64,000 nt of DNA from Nocardiopsis sp. MG754419. Lineage in GTDB: Bacteria; Actinomycetota; Actinomycetes; Streptosporangiales; Streptosporangiaceae. Location of the stretch: NCBI RefSeq assembly GCF_018207095.1, contig NZ_QOCZ01000024.1:1-64000 (forward strand), written 5' to 3'. The translations under genes were made by a program, and so were the position numbers. Position 1 is the first letter of the stretch. Each line of letters starts with the position of its first letter. This document shows positions 12,917 through 22,617 of the stretch, piece after piece. The notes under the pieces were generated by a model. The model was not told the origin of the DNA and did no database searches. It worked only from the letters and a program-made list of their open reading frames with translations.

Positions 12917-14674
12917 ATGGCAGGAGACCCGACTTCCCCCGGCCCGGACCCCGGCGCCCCAAGCGACCCCGCACGTGTACCGGGTGTCCCGGTTCTGGAC
13001 ACCTCGGCCACGCTCCCCTCCGGTTCGGGCCCTCCCCTGCCCGAGAGCGCGGAGACGTTCCTGCACGAGTACGGAGTGGACGCGCCCCGCCCCCGCCTCA
13101 TCCTGTCGTTGCTCTCCGACGGACGGTGGTGGAGCGCCAACGACCTGGTCCGCGCCGGCGGTGTGGCCCACAGTGTGGTGCGCTCCCTGCTGGGGGCGCT
13201 GGACGAGTCCGGGGAGACGGACCGGGACGGTGACCGGTACCGGTTGCTGCGTCCGGGCCACTACCGGGGAGCGACGACGGCGATGCTCGCCGACCCCGTG
13301 GCCCATCTGCTCAACGACCACCCACGGGCCGCGGCGGAGCTGGTGCGGGCCGTCGCCGAGGGCCCGGCCTCCGACCTGGACCTGGACCACGTGGCCGCGA
13401 GCGCCGAGACGGCTCTGCGTCGCGCCCTGTTCCTGGCCACGCGGTTCGAACTGACCGGACGCACCCTGGTGTGCGTGGGCGACCACGACCTGACGTCGGT
13501 GGCGCTGTCCCTGGTCCTGCCGGGGGCCAGGGTCGAGGTCGTGGACCTGGACGAACGGGTCCTGGAGCACATCGACGCGGTGGCCGAACGTCTGGGCCTC
13601 ACGATCGGCACGCACAGCGCCGACCTGCGGTTGGGTCTGCCGCAGGCGTTGCGCGAGCGCGCGGACGTGGTGTTCACCGACCCTCCCTACACCCCGGACG
13701 GCGTGGAGCTGTTCGTCCGGCGTGGGGTGGAGGCCCTGGTCGACCCCCGCAAGGGCCGCGTGCTGGTCGCCTACGGTGCGAGCGAGACGACGCCGAAGCT
13801 GGCCGCCGCCGTCCAGACCCGCCTGGTGCGCCTGGGGCTGCTCATGGAGGCGGTGTGGCCGGACTTCAACCGTTACCTGGGTGCGGAGTCGATCGGCGCC
13901 GCCAGTGACCTGTACGTGCTCCGACCGCTGTCGAAGACGCTCCCCTTCCCCGACGGTGAGAGCGCCCGGGTGTACAGCCAGGGGGTCAACGCCAAGGAGG
14001 CGCGCGGGCGGTCGGACGCCGCGCGGGCCTTGGCGGTGTTGGAGCGCGTGGCGGAGGACCGCGGTGCGGAGGCGGAGGGCTCCCCTGCGTTGGTGGGCGA
14101 CTGGCCGCGCGAGGTGTGCAGGGAGGTCCGGGTGCGACTGTCCACCTGGATGTCCTCCCCCACCGCCGTGGGCACGTGCGCCGCGATCGACCTCACCGGC
14201 GGGTGGGACCGGATCGCTCCGCGGGTGGCGTTGGCCACGACCGCCGACAGCGCGTACATGCTCGTGCCGTCGGCCTCGTCGTGGGTGCGTGACGAGGTGG
14301 GCCAGAAGGCGTTCCGGTCGATGGTGGAACCGGGGATGCGGGTGCGTTTCCTGCGCGGGTTCGGTGCCTCGGACCTGACGGCGATCCGGTTGGAGCGCAA
14401 CGCCGAACCCGGTGGGAGCAGCGGCCGCCTGCTCGCCCACGTACAGGGCCGGGCGCACGGGACGCTCACCACCACGCTGCGGACCGGGCTCGTCGAGGTG
14501 GCGGCCTGGCGTGAGCAGGCGATCAACAAACGCACGGCCCGGCACGCGGTGGCGTCGGCGCCGGCGTGGCTGCCCGGGCACAGCCTGTTGGACCTGCCCG
14601 AACATCGGTTCTCGGCGCTGCGTGCGCTGACCTCGGAACTGCTGGCGCGCGCGGAGGAACTGCGGTCCGGCTGA
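12917..14674 (+). CDS. BpsA-like branched-polyamine aminopropyltransferase family protein
   Basis: 585 aa. An N-terminal winged-helix-like part (residues about 50-120) precedes a Rossmann methyltransferase-type core: VCVGDHDLTSVAL, VEVVDLDERVLEH and FTDPPYT match the GDxDLTS, DLDxR and DPPYT motifs of the N4-bis(aminopropyl)spermidine synthase family, which uses decarboxylated S-adenosylmethionine. A C-terminal half of about 240 residues is unlike archaeal BpsA and unrecognised. Whether it aminopropylates or methylates cannot be told. ATG 12917 has GGGAAGA 7 nt upstream. Stands alone, ending at a hairpin shared with the opposite strand. Confidence 0.65.
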   Translation: MAGDPTSPGPDPGAPSDPARVPGVPVLDTSATLPSGSGPPLPESAETFLHEYGVDAPRPRLILSLLSDGRWWSANDLVRAGGVAHSVVRSLLGALDESGETDRDGDRYRLLRPGHYRGATTAMLADPVAHLLNDHPRAAAELVRAVAEGPASDLDLDHVAASAETALRRALFLATRFELTGRTLVCVGDHDLTSVALSLVLPGARVEVVDLDERVLEHIDAVAERLGLTIGTHSADLRLGLPQALRERADVVFTDPPYTPDGVELFVRRGVEALVDPRKGRVLVAYGASETTPKLAAAVQTRLVRLGLLMEAVWPDFNRYLGAESIGAASDLYVLRPLSKTLPFPDGESARVYSQGVNAKEARGRSDAARALAVLERVAEDRGAEAEGSPALVGDWPREVCREVRVRLSTWMSSPTAVGTCAAIDLTGGWDRIAPRVALATTADSAYMLVPSASSWVRDEVGQKAFRSMVEPGMRVRFLRGFGASDLTAIRLERNAEPGGSSGRLLAHVQGRAHGTLTTTLRTGLVEVAAWREQAINKRTARHAVASAPAWLPGHSLLDLPEHRFSALRALTSELLARAEELRSG

Positions 14675-14703
14675 GGACGGCCCCGGGACACGACACGGCG
14701 GGC

Positions 14704-14728
14704 CCCACGGAGAGACGCTCTCCGTGGG
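14704..14728. terminator. Bidirectional hairpin between convergent genes
   Basis: An 11-bp perfect stem CCCACGGAGAG/CTCTCCGTGGG with a 3-nt loop lies 29 nt after the BpsA-like stop. On the other strand it lies 19 nt after the TGA at 14750-14748, which argues that this TGA was the natural end of the facing gene. Confidence 0.8.
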
Positions 14729-14747
14729 CGCCACCGGGACCTCCGCC

Positions 14748-15760
14748 TCACCGGGCAGACCGGCACCGGGGAGTTCCTCGGTGCCCGGCTCCGTGCCGGG
14801 TTCGGTTCCGGGGTCGGCGCCCGGTTCGCCGCCGAGTTCCTCGGTGCCCTCCGTGCCCTCGGAGCCGGTGTCCTCGGAGTCGTCCGCGTACTCGAGCATG
14901 CGGCGGAAGAGGGGGTCGCGGAAGTTGGCCAGGGCCACGAGCGGGGTGGAGAGGGTCACGCGTTCCTCGACCGAGTCGGAGTCGGTGGGCTGTACCCAGA
15001 GCACGACGAGGTAGTGGCCGCTGACGACGGCGTCGGCGGCGCTGTAGCCGGAGCCGAGTCGGTCGAAGGGCTCGGTGCCCGAAGGCGGTAGGAGGAAGCC
15101 CGGGTCGACGACCTCCTCGGCCTCCTGGCCCTCCTCGGGGGCGGGGAGTTCCATGGCCTGGGCGACCGCGCGGCTGCCCTCGATGTCGGCCAGGTTGAAC
15201 ACGGCGGCCACACCGAAGTAGTCGTCGGCGACGTAGGTGGCGCGGCCGGCCTGGGTGCACTCGGCGTCGGCCAGGGCCGCGGTGACCTCCTCGCCCCACA
15301 CCGCGGTGGAGCAGTCCTCGGTCAGGTCCGACTCCTCCAGGGTGAAGTCGATGCTCTGGCTGGAGATCTCGGCGTTGCGGCGCTCGAACAGCTCACCCTC
15401 GTTGAGGGGGCGGTCGTCGACCTCGCGGGAGGCCAGGACCTCGTTCATGTTGCCGGCGTCGCGGACCTTGTAGACGACCGGTCGGCTCTCCTGCGCGTCC
15501 GCGTCGCCCCCCTCGTCCCCCGTGAGCTGCACGAACAGGACCACGCCCAGCGCGATCAGCGCCACCACCAGAGTCCCCACGAGGATGGTCAGCATCCGAC
15601 CGGAGCGCCGGGGCTCCTTCTTGCGTCGGCCGCCACCGCCACCGCCACCGCGTCGGCGTGTGCTCGCCCTGGAGGGGGTCTGTGTCTGCTGTTCGTCGGG
15701 CTCGCTGTTTTTCCTTCGGCGGCCCGGCCTGCCGGGCGTCGAGGGTTCAGAAGGGGACAC
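14748..15760 (-). CDS. Membrane-anchored extracytoplasmic protein; probable frameshift near its 3' end
   Basis: Begins at GTG 15760, with GGAAAGG 8 nt upstream. Layout: Arg/Lys-rich cytoplasmic N-terminus with a Gly run (residues 1-52), one membrane helix (MLTILVGTLVVALIALGVVL), then an outside domain with paired Cys (EDCSTAVWGEE, DAECTQAG) and GHYLVVLWVQP, then a Pro-Gly-Thr-Glu tail. It is a paralogue of the next gene. Oddity: the frame has no stop until 12788, running through the shared terminator and antisense to the whole BpsA-like gene. The coordinate 14748 is the TGA in the neighbouring frame just before the hairpin, so a 1-nt loss in the repetitive PGTE tail is likely. Function unknown. 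Confidence 0.55.
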
Positions 15761-15781
15761 CCAAAGGACCTTTCCGTGGGT

Positions 15782-15812
15782 GCGGGCCGGTCACACGAGG
15801 TGACCGGCCCGC
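15782..15812 (-). terminator. Hairpin between the two paralogues
   Basis: A perfect 13-bp stem GCGGGCCGGTCAC/GTGACCGGCCCGC with a 5-nt loop. It lies about 150 nt after the stop at 15964 and just ahead of the start at 15760, so the two paralogues are probably separate transcripts. Confidence 0.7.
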
Positions 15813-15963
15813 TTGCGCTCGGGATTCGAGGGGAGGGATCATCCGCCTCGGGCACGGCCTCGGCGGACGGGTCGATCTGTCCGAGATCCTATCGGGAGGT
15901 CCGACAGGGGCCGGACAGACCAGCGGATCCTTCCGCCGGGCGTGCCCTACGGGGCGGTGCGCC

Positions 15964-17151
15964 TCACTCCCCCTCGTCGCCCCGGTGGGCGACGACCTCG
16001 TCGTAGACGAAGCCGAAGGCGCTCATGGAGGCCACGTCCAGGGTGGCCAGGTCCGAGTCCTCACCGGGCGAGGAGCCGTCGGCCGCGGCCGACCAGAACA
16101 CGGCCAGGTAGTGACCCATGACCTGGGTACTGGCCTGGCTGTACCCGTCCTGCAGTCCCTCGACGTCGCCACCGGTCCGGCTCAGCAGGAAGCCGAGGTC
16201 GGTCTCGGCGTTGGTCGGGTCCAGGGCTCCGGCCACGTCGGTGGCGGCGTCGCTGTCGGACAGGTCGAACAGGGTGACCTGCGCGACGTGGTCCCCACCG
16301 CCGTCGGTGTACACACCGGAGGCAGCTCCGGTGCAGTCGGCGTCGATCAGGCTCTGTCCGAGTCCGTCGCCCCACACCAGCGAGGTGCAGGAGTCGGTGA
16401 TCTCGGAGTCGCGCAGCTCCAACTGCATGTCGCCCAGTTCGAGCTCCTCGACCGACCCGAAGACGGCCTCCTCCGTCATGGGTTCGGCATCGGCGGGTCG
16501 AGCGTCGATGGGCCCGAACACCTCGGGATCGTTCGCCTGGAAACGGTACTGCTCGGGTGTGAGCGTGCTGTGGCCGTCGGGCGGCGCCACGATGGAGTCC
16601 TCACCACCGCCGGAACCGCCTCCCCCGGAGAGGAGCTGGAAGGACAGCATTCCCAGGAGTGCCACGAGGGCGATACTGAAGGCGCCCAGGAGCACGCCCA
16701 GAACGGCGGTGCCGCGCTTGCGTTTGCTCTGTTCGGCGAGGGTGTACACGATCTGGTTGGGCCGGTCCCCCAGGACGGACACCTTCTTGATCGCGGACGC
16801 GGAGAACGCGGAGACACGGCCTACACCGCGCTTGTCCTTGCCCTTGCGTCGCCCGCCCCTGCGTGCGCCCGTGGACTCGGCGTTCGGGGCGTCGTCGTCC
16901 CGGTCGTCGTGGTCGTCGCCGTCGTACCCGTACTCGTCGTAGGAGTCGTGGTCGTCGTACTGGTCGGCGCCGGACCGGGTGTGGTGGTGTCCGTACTCGT
17001 CGGAGAAATCCTCCTCCGGGTCGTAACCCTGCTCGAACTCCTCGTCCTCACGACCGTAGTCGTCGACGTGGTCCCCGGTCTGGGTGCCGCCGGCGCGGCG
17101 GGAGCCGCCGCGCCGCTTCTTGCGTCCGAAACCGGACTCGGCTCTGCTCAC
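15964..17151 (-). CDS. Membrane-anchored extracytoplasmic protein (paralogue)
   Basis: About 395 aa. Acidic, Tyr/Asp/His-rich cytoplasmic stretch (EDEEFEQGYDPEEDF, HDSYDEYGYDGDDH), a basic segment, one membrane helix near residues 170-190 (TAVLGVLLGAFSIALVALLG), then an outside domain. DSCTSLVWGDGLGQ, DADCTGAASG and GHYLAVFWS align with EDCSTAVWGEE, DAECTQAG and GHYLVVLWV in the preceding paralogue, so both share a fold with two conserved Cys. Start is GTG 17151 (weak GAGAAAG) or TTG 17163. Function unknown; its position beside lgt and dsbA-like genes suggests an envelope role, as inference only. Confidence 0.65.
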   Translation of the reverse strand: MSRAESGFGRKKRRGGSRRAGGTQTGDHVDDYGREDEEFEQGYDPEEDFSDEYGHHHTRSGADQYDDHDSYDEYGYDGDDHDDRDDDAPNAESTGARRGGRRKGKDKRGVGRVSAFSASAIKKVSVLGDRPNQIVYTLAEQSKRKRGTAVLGVLLGAFSIALVALLGMLSFQLLSGGGGSGGGEDSIVAPPDGHSTLTPEQYRFQANDPEVFGPIDARPADAEPMTEEAVFGSVEELELGDMQLELRDSEITDSCTSLVWGDGLGQSLIDADCTGAASGVYTDGGGDHVAQVTLFDLSDSDAATDVAGALDPTNAETDLGFLLSRTGGDVEGLQDGYSQASTQVMGHYLAVFWSAAADGSSPGEDSDLATLDVASMSAFGFVYDEVVAHRGDEGE

Positions 17152-17253
17152 GGTCTTTCTCAATCGTCAACCCGTGGTCTGCTCGACTGGTGCGGGATAG
17201 GCCCGCGGCGCCGTCGGCCACGGGCCGACGCGCCGGAACTCGGCTTCCCCGCG

Positions 17254-18369
17254 CTACTCGGGCCTCGACCCGGAGTCGTCTCCCGCGCCTTTGGCGTCGT
17301 CCTCCGTCGGGCCCTCGCTACTAGATCGCTCAGGGCTCGGGTGGTATTCCGTTCCGGCTTCGTCGCTCACGTCACTGCCCTGGTCGAACACCGAGTCGTC
17401 GGTGTCGACGGCGCTGTAGACGGTGCCCTCCTCCTCGGTCTTGGCCCCGGTGGGCCCGAAGACCTGGGTTCCGGCGTCGTGGCCGTGCGGCAGGACGGCG
17501 GTGGAGAAGCGGTCGAGACGGCGTCCGGCCCACACGAAGTAGGCCAGGGCACCGGCGAACACGGCGATGGAGGTCCAGTTGTTCAGGCGCAGGCCGAAGA
17601 AGTCGTTGGCGGGGTCCACGCGCAGGTACTCGATCCAGAAACGGCCCACGCAGTAACCCATGACGTACAGGGCGAAGAGACGACCGCCCTGGAGCGAGCC
17701 CTCGAAGCGACGGCCCAGGTAGGCCAGCAGGATGGCCAGGCCCAGGCACCACAGGGATTCGTAGAGGAAGGTGGGGTGGTAGGTGGTCACGCCGGGCTCC
17801 ATGCCGGCGCGCAGGTACCCCTCGGGGGTGAGGTTGATCTCCACGGCCCAGGGCAGGTCGGTGGGGCGACCGAAGAGCTCCTGGTTGAAGTAGTTGCCCC
17901 AGCGGCCGATGGCCTGGGCGAGGGGGATGGTGGGGGCGATGGCGAAGGCGAGCTTGGACATCGAGAGCCCGCGCTTGCGGGCGACCAGCCACACACCGAC
18001 GGCGCCGAGCGGGATGGCGCCCCAGATCCCGAGACCGCCCTCCCAGATGAACAGGGCCCGGATGGGTTCCTTGCCGGGGCCGAAGTACAGCTGCGCGTCG
18101 CTGATGACGTGGTAGAGACGCCCGCCGACGAGACCGAGGATGACGGCCCAGACGGCCATGTCCATGATGGTGCCCGGCTCACCGCCCATGGCCTTCCACC
18201 GGCGCTCGCTCCAGTACACGGCGGCGATGACACCGGCGAGAATGCACAGCGCGTAGAAGTGGATCTCCAGGGGCCCGATCGGGATCGAGTTGACCTGGGG
18301 GCTGGGAATGGCCGCGAGGGCGCGGCCGTACTCGGCCGCGCCCTCGGAAGCTGTCGACGACAATGTCAC
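17254..18369 (-). CDS. lgt: Prolipoprotein diacylglyceryl transferase
   Basis: 371 aa integral membrane enzyme that adds diacylglycerol from phosphatidylglycerol to the lipobox Cys of prelipoproteins. Seen: about seven membrane segments, GRWGNYFNQELFGRPTDLPW (Lgt signature), TYHPTFLYESLW and GRFWIEYLRVD. An acidic cytoplasmic tail of about 80 residues follows the last helix, as often in actinobacteria. The start is GTG 18369 (VTLSSTASEG), not the longer frame into the dsbA-like gene; weak upstream GAGAG. It follows the DsbA-like gene by 49 nt and is probably cotranscribed. Confidence 0.95.
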   Translation of the reverse strand: MTLSSTASEGAAEYGRALAAIPSPQVNSIPIGPLEIHFYALCILAGVIAAVYWSERRWKAMGGEPGTIMDMAVWAVILGLVGGRLYHVISDAQLYFGPGKEPIRALFIWEGGLGIWGAIPLGAVGVWLVARKRGLSMSKLAFAIAPTIPLAQAIGRWGNYFNQELFGRPTDLPWAVEINLTPEGYLRAGMEPGVTTYHPTFLYESLWCLGLAILLAYLGRRFEGSLQGGRLFALYVMGYCVGRFWIEYLRVDPANDFFGLRLNNWTSIAVFAGALAYFVWAGRRLDRFSTAVLPHGHDAGTQVFGPTGAKTEEEGTVYSAVDTDDSVFDQGSDVSDEAGTEYHPSPERSSSEGPTEDDAKGAGDDSGSRPE

Positions 18370-18418
18370 TTCTCTGCTCTCGGGTCCGCCCCGCGTGCGG
18401 GGAGTCTCTTCAGGGGTT

Positions 18419-19396
18419 CTACTCCGCTTCACCCCCGTCGCCCATCGGCTCGGTGTCGACATCGCCCTCGCCGGCGGAGGCGATGGCCTCCGAGAGTCCG
18501 CGTGTGGTCATGGCCGCGTTGTTGTCGAGCAACTCGCCATTGATGTAGACGGCGGGTGTTCCGCGGAACATGTTGTCTCCGCTGTAGCGAGTGTAAGCCG
18601 TTCCCGTGGCGTCGATGATCTCGCCGGTGTAGGTCCCGTCGAGGAACGCGGGGTCGTGTCCGTTGGCCGCCCCCCAGCTGAGCAGATCGGTCAGGACCAT
18701 GGTCCCGAGCGTCTCCTCGCCGATCTCCTCGGTGGCGTCGGCGGTCAGCGCGGGCAGGAACTCCTCGGTGAACCGGGTGACGACCTCGGCCTCGGCGTCG
18801 AGCCGTTCGTCGAACTCGTCGGCGGCGGTGCCGTCGGCGTCGGTCTGGCGGAACCACTCCTTGAGTTCCTCGACGCTGAAGCCCTCACGGCCCTCGGTGG
18901 GCTGGTTCTCGAAGAGCAGGTCGTTGTACTCGACGAAGACGTCGTGGTCGGCGGCGGCCCGGGCGGCGGCGCCGGCGCGCAACGAGTTGCTGCTGATGGG
19001 CACCTCCTGCTGGGCGAAGATGCTCACCGGCCGGTAGTGGACGATGGCCTCACCGGAGGCGGCGCGTTCCTTGAGGAGGTCGCCGTTGAGGAGTTCGAAC
19101 TGGCGGCAGGCGGGGCACTGGTAGTCGGCGTAGACCTCGACGACGGGGGCGTTCACGCCCTCGTCGGCCATGACCACGCTGCCGCCCTCCTGGAGGGTCT
19201 GCGTGGCGAGGGGCCCCTCGTAGCCGTCGCCCTGGCCGGAGGTGAGGACGGCGTAGCCGATCCCGACGACCAGTAGGACCACGGCGGCGGCGATGCCGAC
19301 GACGAGGAGGGTCTTCTTCCGCTGGGCGGCCCGCTTCTCCTTCTCCCGCTGTTCCCTGAGCTTCTCACGGGAGCGCTTGCGCGCTTCACTCCCCAT
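18419..19396 (-). CDS. Membrane-anchored DsbA-family thiol-disulfide oxidoreductase
   Basis: 325 aa. A strongly charged cytoplasmic N-terminus (Arg/Lys/Glu heptads, residues 1-28) and one membrane helix (TLLVVGIAAAVVLLVVGIGY) anchor a thioredoxin-fold domain outside the cell. YADYQCPACRQFE gives the CxxC active site (CPAC), and GTPAVYINGELL the cis-Pro loop (TPAVYING). It would form or isomerise disulfides in exported proteins, such as the Cys-paired paralogues two genes away. SD-like GGGGAAA precedes ATG 19396. It follows the MauE-like gene by 57 nt; the pair is a plausible redox couple. Confidence 0.88.
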   Translation of the reverse strand: MGSEARKRSREKLREQREKEKRAAQRKKTLLVVGIAAAVVLLVVGIGYAVLTSGQGDGYEGPLATQTLQEGGSVVMADEGVNAPVVEVYADYQCPACRQFELLNGDLLKERAASGEAIVHYRPVSIFAQQEVPISSNSLRAGAAARAAADHDVFVEYNDLLFENQPTEGREGFSVEELKEWFRQTDADGTAADEFDERLDAEAEVVTRFTEEFLPALTADATEEIGEETLGTMVLTDLLSWGAANGHDPAFLDGTYTGEIIDATGTAYTRYSGDNMFRGTPAVYINGELLDNNAAMTTRGLSEAIASAGEGDVDTEPMGDGGEAE

Positions 19397-19453
19397 GCTT
19401 TCCCCTGTTTCTGACTTTTGGGTGGTCGATCGTGGTCGCGGTGTGCTCCGGGT

Positions 19454-19957
19454 TCACCGGTAGAGCCCGAGGACACGATCGAGGGCGAAGGGTGAACGGG
19501 GCCAGATCGCGAGGAACGCGCCCATCGCACCGAAGGCGATGTCGCGGGCGATGGAGACCCCGTACTTGGTCTCCTCCGGGTCGACCTGGCCGCCGCCGCC
19601 GAAACAGCCGCAGTCGATGGACAGGCCCCGGGCCATCGCGGAGATGATCCCGGCGATGAAGACGACCATGAGGATCGCGCCGACGGCCCCGGAGTAGCGG
19701 GTGGCCAAGCCGAGGAGGAGCAGGAGGGCCAGGGCGATCTCGAAGAGGGGAAGCGTGTAGCCGATGAGCCGGGCGATGTCGGTCGGGAAGAGGTCGTAGG
19801 CCTCCACCGCCTGGACCGACAGGGCCGGTGGGAACTTGGTGACGGCGGCGGTGATGAGGACCGCGGCCAGGCCCAGACGGCAGGCGAGACTGATCCAGGG
19901 TTGGACGGTCTCCCAGCGGGTGGTGGTCTGCCGGGTCGCGTCGGGTGTGTCCGTCAT
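19454..19957 (-). CDS. MauE/DoxX-type membrane protein
   Basis: 167 aa with four membrane segments. The motif DCGCFGGGG with adjacent Cys, and the four-helix layout, match MauE/DoxX-like proteins, which are thought to work with thioredoxin-fold partners in disulfide chemistry. The DsbA-like gene directly downstream fits. ATG 19957 follows GAAGG by 6 nt; a longer frame to 20035 has no good start signal. About 270 nt separate it from trpA; that stretch contains only the trpA terminator and presumably this gene's promoter. Confidence 0.8.
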   Translation of the reverse strand: MTDTPDATRQTTTRWETVQPWISLACRLGLAAVLITAAVTKFPPALSVQAVEAYDLFPTDIARLIGYTLPLFEIALALLLLLGLATRYSGAVGAILMVVFIAGIISAMARGLSIDCGCFGGGGQVDPEETKYGVSIARDIAFGAMGAFLAIWPRSPFALDRVLGLYR

Positions 19958-20230
19958 CTGGGGCCTTCGGGAGTGCGGTTCGGTCGGCCGCGACCATGGC
20001 GCGGGGTACGCGCTCCGTCGCTCTTCGTGTCGCATGAGATCCTACTGTGTGTAGTCACCGCCCGACACAGGGCCGCGGAATCCGGTGGACCGAGGAGGGC
20101 GACCGGACCGACCGGGACACTGCCATCACACCATCGAAACGTCCGGCCGGGGCGGATTCGGACGTTCTCCCACCCCCTTCTCACCCGATTCTCACCCTCT
20201 TTACCCCGCCTTTGACCGGGCACGTACGAA

Positions 20231-20263
20231 CGGTGGGCCGCACCGTGAGGGTGCGGCCCACCG
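20231..20263 (-). terminator. trpA terminator
   Basis: A perfect 14-bp stem (20231-20244 with 20250-20263) and 5-nt loop lie 77 nt beyond the trpA stop, closing the trpC-B-A transcript. No U-tract. Confidence 0.75.
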
Positions 20264-20340
20264 CAAGGGTCGGGTGTCCCCGGACCAGGGCCGAAGGAAC
20301 CGTGCGGGCACCGGCGAAGGCACCGGCCCGACGCGGCCCA

Positions 20341-21152
20341 CTACCGGGAGCGGACGCCCCCGGAGAGTTCCTCGGCGAAGGAGCGGACGGCGATGAGGCC
20401 GGTCTCCAGGTCGGGTGCGTCCAGGATCCGCTGGCAGAAACCGGCGCCCACGATCACCCCGTCGACGTAGGCGGCGACCTCGGCGGCCTGGGCCGCGGTG
20501 GAGATGCCCAGGCCCACACAGATCGGCAGCCCGGAGTCCCGGGTGACCTCGCGGGTCCGACGGACCAGGGTCTCGGCGGTGTCGGCGACCTGGGTGCGGG
20601 TGCCGGTGACGCCCATGAGCGAGGCGGCGTAGACGAAACCGCTGGAGGCCTCGGTGGTCAGGGCCAGACGCCGGTCGGAGGAGGACGGCGCGACCAGGAA
20701 GATCCGGTCGAGTCCGGCCTGCTCGGAGGCGGCGTACCACTCGTCGGCCTCCTCGGGGATGAGGTCGGGCGTGATGACCCCGGCCCCGCCCGCCTTGGCC
20801 AGTTCGGTGGCGAAGCGCTCCACCCCGTAGCGCTCGATCGGGTTCCAGTAGGACATGACCAACGCCGCGGCACCGGTGGCGGCGGTGGCCTCCACGACCC
20901 GGAACACGTCATCGGTGGTGGTGCCCGCGGCCAGCGCACGGTCGGCGGCGCGCTGGATGGTGGGTCCGTCCATCATGGGGTCGGAGTAGGGCAGACCGAC
21001 CTCGATGACGTCGCAGCCGCCCTCCACCATGGCCTGGACGACCCTGATGGAGGAGTCCACGTCGGGGAACCCGGCCGGGAGGTAGCCGATGAGCGCGGCG
21101 CGACCGGCCTCACGGGCCTGGGCCAGCTTGCTCTGCAGTGTGGTGGTCGGCA

Positions 21153-21153
<1 letters not shown>
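20341..21153 (-). CDS. trpA: Tryptophan synthase alpha chain
   Basis: 270 aa TIM barrel that cleaves indole-3-glycerol phosphate to indole, channelled to TrpB. Seen: LIGYLPAGFPD, the catalytic Glu and Asp in DVIEVGLPYSDPMMDGPTIQ, APSSSDRR and a C-terminal GVIVGAGF. ATG 21153 overlaps the trpB stop in TGATG, so its translation is coupled to trpB. The longer frame to 21666 only reads antisense into trpB. Confidence 0.97.
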
Positions 21154-22370
<1,217 letters not shown>

Positions 22371-22454
22371 GGGAAGTTCTCCTGGAAGCGGGCCGACCGC
22401 GGCCCACCTCCGCCGACGTCTGCGCCGCGGAGGGGCCGCGCGTCGACCGGTGTG

Positions 22455-22475
22455 CGCCGCCCGGCCCGGGCGGCG
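22455..22475 (-). promoter_or_regulatory. GC-rich hairpin in the trpC-trpB leader
   Basis: An 8-bp stem CGCCGCCC/GGGCGGCG with a 5-nt loop, 60 nt after the stop of the Trp-codon mini-ORF and 85 nt before trpB. Two further small hairpins (CGGACG/CGTCCG and GCGGG/CCCGC) lie between. It could be an attenuator terminator, but it lacks a U-tract. Confidence 0.4.
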
Positions 22476-22534
22476 GGGTGGTCAGAGGTCAACGCGGCGG
22501 CGGGAACCCGCGGACGGGTGCGTCCGTGGGCTCC

Positions 22535-22600
22535 CTAGAGCCATCGCCATCTGCGGTGGAGCGTGTGCGCGGACCGCTCCGTGCGCCTGGTCGTCGCCAT
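22535..22600 (-). CDS. Putative 21-aa leader peptide with two Trp codons
   Basis: ATG 22600, 18 nt after the trpC stop, preceded by GGGGAA with about 10 nt spacing. It encodes 21 residues ending HRRWRWL-stop, so two TGG codons separated by one Arg codon (CGA) lie just before TAG. Trp is rare overall, so this is the pattern of a tryptophan-sensing leader peptide. Hairpins follow within 10-80 nt. Streptomyces carries a small gene (trpX/trpM) at this place; the product here is shorter and I cannot confirm homology. Confidence 0.5.
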   Translation of the reverse strand: MATTRRTERSAHTLHRRWRWL

Positions 22601-22617
22601 CGTCGGTGGTTCCCCGC

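Noticed and set aside
20036-20060. Possible promoter TAGGAA upstream of the mauE-like gene
   Set aside because: Not a TANNNT match and no -35; too weak to list.
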